Assembly: GCA_029204225.1 (NCBI GenBank)
Contig: CM055109.1
Location: 4,550,299-4,614,298, forward strand
Direction: 5' to 3'
DNA: 64,000 nt
DNA from: Diphasiastrum complanatum
Lineage: Eukaryota; Streptophyta; Lycopodiopsida; Lycopodiales; Lycopodiaceae
The first letter of the stretch is position 1. The number at the start of each line of letters is the position of its first letter. The notes under the pieces were generated by a model. That model was given only the letters and a program-made list of their open reading frames with translations, was not told the DNA's origin and made no database searches. Position numbers and translations under genes: made by a program. Below, one piece after another: positions 56,883 through 64,000 of the stretch.

Positions 56883-57621
56883 AGCAAGTTGATTCTGCCG
56901 CCGGGACGGCTCCCGAGACCCATGTCCGAGAGCCAGATTGATTCTGCCAGACTTGCCAGGCTTAATCAGCAAAATAAAAACTAAGTACTAAAAAACGTGC
57001 TTTACCAGAAAGCACTATATTTCAGGACAGAGGGGGTGCGCCAAATCACACCAGAACTATAGGGGGAGTCCGGCAGACAGAAACTTGGGCAGCTCAACCA
57101 GCGCCAGGAATCCAGTCGCCAGGTCTCAGCTCCCTCTACCAGCACGAGTCAGACACAATGCCCAGCACGTGTTGGTGGCCTCGAGACCGGTCAGTCTATG
57201 TATGAATGTAACCTCTTCCAAATCTAATAAAGTTGATCCTTGGGGATGATTACCATTTCGGTTTCGCCTCCGGGACTGGTCCAAGTGGAAGGACCCTTAC
57301 TACAACCTTTTTGCGTTGTCGGCGCCTAAGGGTCCACGTCACTGACGTGTGGCTTGCCGCTATGCCAATTGGTCAGTTTGGCAACCACTATGCCTTGGGT
57401 TTCATGTGTAGCTTGTCTTTGCCTTTGGTTACCTTTTGGGGACGGATTCTGAGTTGGCTTTCGGGTTGGTTGGGATTCCAGTTTTTTTAAGTCTAAATGG
57501 TTAAGCTTGTTACGTTTCTGAGTTGGCTTTTACGTAAGTGCATGATGGATGAATGTTAGACTTAAGCGTGTGTTGAGGAAACTGCTCCAGTCCCAGCGTC
57601 CTTTGAGGCGTTGGCGCAACA
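56883..57621 (+). repeat. 5' LTR of chromovirus, truncated at its outer end
   Basis: Aligns with 62223-62958. In the stretches compared by eye, about 7-9% of bases differ. The first 179 bases of the 3' LTR (62044-62222) have no counterpart here, because copia sequence abuts directly. It ends GGCGCAACA just before the primer-binding site. Confidence 0.92.
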
Positions 57622-57623
57622 TG

Positions 57624-57636
57624 TGGTATCAGAGCC
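57624..57636 (+). promoter_or_regulatory. Primer-binding site of the chromovirus
   Basis: TGGTATCAGAGCC, complementary to the 3' end of plant initiator methionine tRNA, two bases after the 5' LTR end. This is the usual arrangement for priming minus-strand DNA synthesis. Confidence 0.9.
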
Positions 57637-58313
57637 GACTAGCCGGTCAGCTACGCAAGTCTCACAGGGATGGCCACGTTTTGAGATTTGTCAGGACAAC
57701 TGTTGCGCAAGGTGCTGCCCATAGTGTAAGCACGGGTGCGTCCACGGTCGGGGTGGTCGGCAGAACGGGGGACTTGATGAGGCAAGGTGTTGCCCTTGAG
57801 GTGTAAGCACGGTCAGTTCCCGCTGTTCGGGCCAAGCGCCGTCTGCACGTAGGACAGATGAGGCAATGTGCTGCAAGGTTGGTGAAAGCACGGTCTGTGC
57901 CTTGTGGGGTGCGGGGTGACATATTCGAACTGTATGGGTTAACCATTGATACATAGCTGCTATTCGAATTCGGGTGTAAAGCACGGGTGGTTAGCTGCCG
58001 GTGCGGGATAGCTGCCGATCGTTTAGCTATAAGGGCTATCGACCAAAAAGTGGTGGGGCATGACTGAGGCAATGTGCTGCTTAATGGTGAAAGCACGGAT
58101 GGTTGGATGGATGTTTCCCATGGGCTAATTCTGTGATAGATTTGAGTGGGCGTGGCTAGGCAAAGGTCCTACGTCCGGTCTCAAGGGGAATGTGGCTTGA
58201 GAGGGATCCTCTGTGTTTGCTTTGGTTGGTATGTTTGTTTGTGGTGTGCTTGTTTGGACCTGAATAACCCCTGGTTGCTTAACTTCTTCCAAGTGATCTG
58301 ATCTAGTTGGGAG
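57637..58313 (+). repeat. Leader with repeated GAGGCAATGTGCTGC..AAAGCACGG blocks, no gag
   Basis: Four related blocks at 57705-57735, 57778-57812, 57858-57894 and 58063-58099 share GCAA(G/T)GTG(C/T)TGC followed 8-14 bases later by GTGTAAGCACGG or GTGAAAGCACGG. A fifth partial copy lies near 57976. A chromovirus gag normally sits after this leader, but no gag motif is present before the protease. Confidence 0.75.
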
Positions 58314-58859
58314 TTGAAGGAGGAGTTTACATTTGTGGGTGAACGACATACAAGTATGGAAAGGAGCTTCCATGGGGCAACCCCCAAGATTGGTTCAAGA
58401 TTATTATTCCTATCTAGAAAGATCGCGGGGAGGAAGTCAGATTTCATGTTCGACTCCAGAGCTTCACATAGCTATATTTCAAGGAGCGTGGTGAAACAGT
58501 TCAGCTTGCCTACCAGAAATGTAACATCAACGCTCAAGGTAGAAACAGCAAAGGGAGCACTGGACGCAGACAAAGCAACATTGAACATCCCGGTGCAAAT
58601 TGGGAGATGGAAGGCTAAACTTAGCTTTTTGATTTTAGAGATGGATGCCTTCGATGTAATTTTGGGCCTTCCTTGGCTGAATGAACATTGTATTGCAGTT
58701 TTGGGTAGGAGCTCAAACTTGGTTCTCTTGGATTACAAGGGGCAGATCTGTATGACAAAAGCTCTGCCTGGAGGGAACGCTAAGGGCACCGATATTGAAC
58801 AAAATCTGGTTGCTGCATCTGTGATTAAAAGTATGGCGAAAGGGAAAAGGTCAAAGTGA
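58314..58859 (+). mobile_element. Chromovirus aspartic protease region
   Basis: The open frame reads SDFMFDSRASHSYISRSVVK, the gypsy protease start, where the catalytic (D)(S/T)G is DSR (Gly to Arg). Then MDAFDVILGLPWLNEHCIAV, the conserved second-half motif. It is followed by a short basic tail and stop. The lost glycine makes protease activity unlikely. About 50 bases separate it from the next open frame. Confidence 0.85.
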
Positions 58860-58913
58860 TTTCTTTGTATCTGCAGAGAGGTTCCAGAAGGGAAAAATGC
58901 ACAACAAAAAAAC

Positions 58914-60397
58914 TTGCCAAAGGAGGTGGTAGATTTGCTAGAGAAATTTAGCGATGTGTTTCCGGAAGAACTCCCAGCTAAGTTACCTCCTCGAAGACCA
59001 GTGGACCATAAGATTGAGTTGGTACCAGGAACAGAACCAACTTCACGAGCACCCTATAGGATGTCCCAAGAAGAGTTGGTGGAACTGAAACGACAACTTG
59101 GTGAATTGATAGACAAAGGATTCATTAGACCTAGTGCTTCGTCTTTTGGAGCCCCAATATTATTCGTGGAAAAGGCAGACAAGACATTGCGGATGTGTGT
59201 GGATTACCGCATGCTCAACAAAGGTACCATCAAGAACAAGTATCCCATGCCTAGAATTGATGACCTGTTCGACCAACTCAAACATGCCAGATATTTTAGC
59301 CGAATAGATTTCAGATCTGGATATACCAAATTCGAATAGCTAAAGGCAATGAACACAAAATGGCTTTTCGAACACGGTACGGGAGCCACGAATTCAGGGT
59401 GATGCCGTTCGGTCTAACAAACGCACCAGCCACTTTTTGCACGTTGATTAACAACATTTTTCAAGACTGCTTAGATGAATTTGTCATTGTGTACCTCGAC
59501 GACATCTTGGTGTTTAGTCGTAGCCTCAAAGATCACATTAAACATTTAAGGACGGTCCTCCAACGATTGAGGAAGAACAGCTTGTTTGCAAAAAGAGAAA
59601 AATGTGAATTTGTGGTAGAAGAAGTTGATTTCCTTGGACATGTTATAGGCTACGGACGAATTCGGATGGATCCAAAGAAGATCAAGGCTATCTTGGATTG
59701 GTTGGCTCCTAAAACTGTTCACAGCATCAAATCCTTTGTGGGCTTATGTAACTTTTACAGGAGATCCATTGAGGCATTTAGCAAAATTGTGGCACCACTG
59801 TTGGAACAGAGCAAGACTCATCTGAAGATGACATGGACACCGGAATGTGAAACAGCATTCCAAGAACTAAAACGACGGATCACTCAAGAACCCATCCTTG
59901 CCTTACCGGACTTTAGCAAACCTTTCGAAATACATACAAACGCGTCGAACTTTGCTATTGGGGCCGTGTTGATGCAAGACGGAAAACCTGTTGCATATTT
60001 TTCGAAGAAATTGAGTGACGTAGAGCGACGATTGCCAACTCATGAAAAAGAAATGGTCGCAGTAGTTCAAGCAGTGGAGCATTGGAGACATTATGTGGCA
60101 GGAAAACCCTTTAAGAAGTTCACTGATAATGTATCAATCAAGTACTTCTCATCCCAAGGTATGCTCATGCCAAAGCAAATGCGATGGCAAAACTTTCTCT
60201 CAAAATTCAATATAGATATTGTACACACGGTGGGAAAGAACAATGTGGTGGCGGACGCACTAAGTAGACATGAACACTTGATGGCAACGGTGACAACTCA
60301 GGTGACTGGCCTACTCCAAGAAACCAGAGAGAATTATGGTGCAGATGCGTTGGCGAAGGACGTAAATGATCGAATTCCAGCTGGAAAAGCCTCATAA
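58914..60397 (+). mobile_element. Chromovirus reverse transcriptase and RNase H
   Basis: 58914-59339: [60 protein letters not shown] and [10 protein letters not shown], ending in a premature TAG. 59360-60397, in another frame: TRYGSHEFRVMPFGLTNAPA, catalytic VYLDDILVFSRSL, FAKREKCEFVVEEVDFLGHV and FKKFTDNVSIKYF, ending NNVVADALSRHEHL. The RT catalytic YLDD is intact. In RNase H the usual (F/Y)TDASxxAIG reads HTNASNFAIG, losing an acidic residue. Confidence 0.93.
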
Positions 60398-60399
60398 AC

Positions 60400-61490
60400 A
60401 TTTCACTTGGAAAGATCAGTTGTTTATAAACAACGCAGAGTATATGTCCTAGACAACATCAACTTGAGGAAGAAAGTCTTGCGAGAACATCATGACGTAG
60501 TAGCCGCCGGACATCCAGGGGTGAATCGCATGCATGAACTTCTCAAAAGAGGCTTCTATTGGCCAGGTATGTGGGTAGACGTTGAATCCTATGTGCAAAC
60601 ATGTCCGACATGTCAACAAGTGAAGGTGGAACCGCTAGCTCCAGCAGGACTACTCCAACCATTATCGGTACCAGCATACCCATGGGATTCGGTGAGCATG
60701 GATTTTATTGTTCAACTACCACGGTGCAAGGCTTCGACTCAATTTATGTGGTGGTTGACCGCTTTTTAAAGCAAGCTCACCTAGTACCAACTAAAAGTTC
60801 AGTGACAGCTGAAGAAGTGGCAAGGTTATTTTTCAAATGTGTCTTCAAATACCATGGCCTACCTAGAACGATTATTTCTGACTGAGACACCAAGTTCGTC
60901 GGAAAGTTTTGGACTTGTCTATTTCACTCGTGGGAACTGGACTGAATTTCAGCACTGCATATCACCCTCAGACAGATGGGCAAACGGAACGAGTCAATCG
61001 ACAGATTGAACAATATTTACAAAATTATGTCGCTTGGGACCAATCCGATTGGGTCAACTACTTGGATATTCTCGAGTTTGCACATAACAACTAAGTGAAC
61101 AGATCTACTGGAAGGGCACCCTTCGAGATAAGCAATGGTCGGCTACCGATTGTTCCAAGCTCTTTTCTTACAGGCATGCAAGAAACTCCAGTACCCACTA
61201 TGGAGGAATTCATCAATGAGTGGCACACAAAGCTGACAGAGGTGAAGTCATTTTTAGAGCAGTCCCAAAGAAGTATGGCAGTTGATGTAAACCCACATCG
61301 ACGAGAACTGAAATTTGAGGAAGGTGATCAAGTGTGGCTGAACACAAAGAACATTGCGTTACCAAAAGGTTTCTCTCATAAGTTTGTGTTCGACCTTATG
61401 CAGGGCCATATTATGTCACCAAGAAGATCAACCTACTGGCTTACCGATTGGCGCTGCCATCCAGCTTGGATATACACAATGTGACTCAAA
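60400..61490 (+). mobile_element. Chromovirus integrase (multiple lesions)
   Basis: HHCC zinc domain: LREHHDVVAAGHPGVNRMHE then CPTCQQVKVE. The core starts SMDFIVQLPRC, shifts frame near 60740 to DSIYVVVDRFLKQAHLVPTK and FKYHGLPRTIISD, has a stop at 60884, then TAYHPQTDGQTERVNRQIEQ. A stop at 61092 precedes NRSTGRAPFEISNGRLPIVP and a C-terminal GDQVWLNTKNI. Several nonsense and frameshift changes rule out activity. Confidence 0.9.
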
Positions 61491-61599
61491 CGGTACAAAC
61501 CAGATGAGCGATTTGATCGGCAAGGCGAACTCCGTCACCCACCAACGACACTTGATGATACAAAGAGGCAGCTTGTACCAGAACAAATATTGACACATA

Positions 61600-61800
61600 G
61601 AAAGTGAACTGGCATGCAACGTGAATATCTAGTGAAGTGGCTACGGGCTCCACTCATTGAGGCTTCTTGGGAGTACGAAGACAAACTTAAGGAGGGAGCC
61701 CTTGAAGTACCGGCAGATTATCTGCAGAAGAATCAACGCAATAGCCGTTTTCCTAGATCGGCACACAAAGCACTACCTGGCGGCATGCCTCCTGCATAAA
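61600..61800 (+). mobile_element. Chromovirus chromodomain
   Basis: REYLVKWLRAPLIEASWEYE DK.. matches the (Y/F)L(V/I)KW..(P)..E(A/S)(T/S)WE signature of chromodomains fused to the end of chromovirus integrases. The linking part from 61490 to 61600 is frameshifted. Confidence 0.85.
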
Positions 61801-62030
61801 CACTCATGGCCATTTCTGAAGTTCAAGGAACTTCCAGGTATCTTTCTTAAGTTTGTCAATAAATCACTTGCAGCTTTACACAGGTTTTACGTAAGTGAAC
61901 TTTATCTACACTTTTCTTGTGCTACTGCCAATGTATTTTTTTTAATTCAAAGTTGTTAAGGCCGATGAATTAAGCCCGTGCCATACGTCCTAGGTCTAGT
62001 TTGGCCCTGATGAAAACATCAGCTTTTTCA

Positions 62031-62043
62031 AACGAGGGGAGGA
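62031..62043 (+). promoter_or_regulatory. Polypurine tract of the chromovirus
   Basis: AACGAGGGGAGGA immediately before the 3' LTR start TGTTGTAAAG at 62044. This is the normal primer site for plus-strand DNA synthesis. Confidence 0.85.
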
Positions 62044-62958
62044 TGTTGTAAAGCTGACTCAAGTGCACCCATCATGCCCTGTAAGACTCTAAGGGGTGAC
62101 ACTCCCTAAGGTCCCAGAGCAAGTTAGAACGTCAAGGACTGAGCCTCCAACTTGTGGTGAGCCAGTCAAATAGTCACAAGTCATGAGCTAGCTCTGGAGC
62201 TCGAGTCATGGCCTAGTCAGGAAGCAAGTTGATTCTGCCGCCGGGACGACTCCCGGGACCCATGTCCAAGAGCCAGACTGATTTTGCCAGGCTTGTCAGG
62301 CTTAATCAGCAAAATAAAAACTAAGTCCTAAAAAGCGTGCTTTACCAGAAAGCACTATATTTCAGGACAGAGGGGGTGTGCCGAATCACAGCAAAACTAT
62401 AGGGGGAGTCTGGTAGACAGAAACTTGGGCAGCTCAACCAATGCCAGGAATCCAATCGCCAGGTCTCAGCTCCCTCTACCAGCACGAGCTAGGCACAATG
62501 TCTAGCACGTGTTGGTGGCCCCGAGACCGGTCAGTCTATGTATGAATGTAACGTCTTCCAGATCTAATAAAGTTGATCCTTGGGGATGATTACCATTTCG
62601 GTTTTGCCTCCAGGACTGGTCCAAGTGGAAGGACCCTTACTACAACCTTTTTGTGTCGCCGGCGCCTAAGGGTCCACGTCATCGACGTGTGGCTTGCCAC
62701 TATGCCAATTGGTCAATTTGGCAACCACTATGCCTTGAGTTTCATGTGTGGCTTGTCTTTGCCTTTGGTTACCTTTTGAGGACGGATTCTGAGTTGGCTT
62801 TCAGGTTGGTTGGGATTCCAGTTTTCTTAAGTCTGAATGGTTAAGCTTGTTACGTTTCTGAGTTGGCTTTTACGTAAGTGCATGATGGATGAATGTTAGA
62901 CTTAAGCGCGTGTTGGGGAAACTGCTCAAGTAGCGCCCTTTGAGACGTCGACGCAAAA
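62044..62958 (+). repeat. 3' LTR of chromovirus (about 915 bp)
   Basis: Begins TGTTGTAAAGCTGAC after the polypurine tract. It ends near 62958, where similarity to the 5' LTR end (GCGCAACA against ACGCAAAA) fades. AATAAAGTTGATCC near 62565 may supply the polyadenylation signal. Short open frames inside (for example 62573-62779) are LTR sequence, not genes. Confidence 0.9.
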
Positions 62959-64000
62959 ATCAAGGAGCGAGCAAGCAGGAGGAAGCGCAGACAGAAGAGG
63001 TAAGGAGCAGGGCTCTAGGAAGGAGAGAGGGGCACGACCCGAAGACACACAAGAAGGGCTGGAGTGCACCGAGGCAATGAGAGGAAAAGAAGGTCCTTTG
63101 GAGCAGGGTCACGGTTAGGTGAGGGAGGAAACGAATCTGATGTCACACGCAGGCAGATCGGAGGACGCAGACTCATTGGGCACAACAGGGATATCAGCGA
63201 GCCTGAGGAAGCGGGCCTCAGCAACCAGCAGAGTCAGGGCAGCGAGCCACAGGAGGGCCGCAGATGGAAGGATAGAGGTCGTTGGGCAAGGTTTAGAAAA
63301 GAGGAAGGATGAGTGGCCTCAGCAGATCTGTAGGCAGGAGAGAAGAACAGGGCTGCGAGCAGGCTGAGGGATGAACCACGGGCAGCAGGGTCGCGGAGTA
63401 GGGATCAGGCCACTTCAAAGGTGTGGTGGTATTCTTTCATAGTATAAGAGAGCCTTCACACTTTGGATAAAAAGCAACCTTTTATTAAGGGACTTAAACA
63501 TCAATGTATGTTTCATTATCGCCATCACAAGTCAAGTTTAATGGCAAGACAGTGCATTCACAAAGCAAACATCTGCCATTCTGTTCATAGAACTTAGGCA
63601 AAAGGAAAATATGGAAGCATTCATCTATCAAATGGCACTACAAAAGAAAAAGTGATTCAAACTTTTTGAAGCATGAAAATAGCAATCCTCCAAGCGTCAT
63701 ATGCCTATAAATAATGCAGCCAATGCCTTGTAATTCTCCCCAGCCTGCAACAAATGTTAAGGGACACCAAAGAGATACTAAATGCAGTTTCCAAACAAAT
63801 CCGACGATCAGGGTTGAGCCATGGGTAGATGGCACGACCCACAGAAGATGGGCAGAAAGCGGGACTGTGGCAAACCCACAGACATGCACAAATAGATAGG
63901 AATGGCAAATGAGCGGACAGGCAGAGAGTTAGATGACCGCAAATCAAATGGGAATTTGGCGTAGAGCACGCATGCATAGGTCACGACCCACAGCAGGAGA
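62959..64000. other. Flank beyond the chromovirus: purine-rich, no gene
   Basis: 62960-63400 is rich in GAGG/AGGA runs and open in several frames because of composition. 63430-64000 is ordinary sequence without recognisable motifs. GCACGACCCACAG at 63831 partly recurs as TCACGACCCACAG at 63979, hinting at a local repeat. Nothing else can be supported. Confidence 0.45.

Noticed and set aside
57233..57490. Open frame in the chromovirus 5' LTR, with a similar frame at 62573-62779
   Set aside because: Both are LTR sequence; the shared frame reflects LTR identity, not a gene.
63064..63367. Overlapping 82-codon plus-strand frames in purine-rich DNA
   Set aside because: GA-rich composition keeps several frames open at once; no protein motif.

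Overview
The window looks like nuclear DNA of a flowering plant. It holds one recognisable cellular gene, split into at least 13 exons by plant-style GT-AG introns. Those introns and the flanks are packed with plant-type LTR retrotransposons (Ty1/copia and chromodomain-carrying Ty3/gypsy), a hAT transposase relic and a MITE-like insertion. Most elements are old: they carry stops, frameshifts and deletions. I cannot name the species.

Layout. 1-1.55 kb: degenerate repeats. 1.55-2.5 kb: minus-strand Ty3/gypsy fragment. 2.5-9.4 kb: no confident gene. 9449-39576 (+): the saccharopine dehydrogenase (SDH) half of LKR/SDH, the lysine-catabolic enzyme. Its thirteen exons join in phase without stops into 608 codons plus a stop. 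Short introns (about 160-880 bp) alternate with four giant ones (4.9, 4.6, 10.8 and 5.2 kb). Three giant introns hold clear transposon debris in quantity: gypsy relics (introns 2 and 3) and a short-LTR copia element bracketing a hAT relic (intron 6). Intron 10 holds a 60-bp tandem array with twelve W-box cores, a copia relic, a G-rich block and GATTC-rich sequence. I found no LKR (N-terminal) exons; they are presumably upstream of the window, or the locus makes a monofunctional SDH.

39.6-64 kb: nested retrotransposons. These are a minus-strand gypsy gag with one LTR (43.3-45.1 kb); a minus-strand copia RNase H split by a ~380-bp MITE (45.2-46.0); a plus-strand copia gag (46.3-47.2); a pair of ~1-1.2 kb direct repeats flanking a minus-strand copia gag (47.2-50.4); and a copia pol (50.4-55.3). 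The protease motif of that copia is interrupted by a 1245-bp solo LTR with a perfect 5-bp target duplication. Next come a minus-strand copia tail (56.2-56.9) and a gag-less chromovirus (56.9-62.96). The solo LTR belongs to the same LTR family as that chromovirus, in opposite orientation. The last kilobase is purine-rich, then featureless.

No new molecular system is evident. The points most worth following are the W-box array inside the LKR/SDH gene, the missing LKR half, the gag-less chromovirus with a repeated leader, the precise solo-LTR insertion, and the MITE inside copia. Everything was read by eye; family names rest on motif recognition, not searches.
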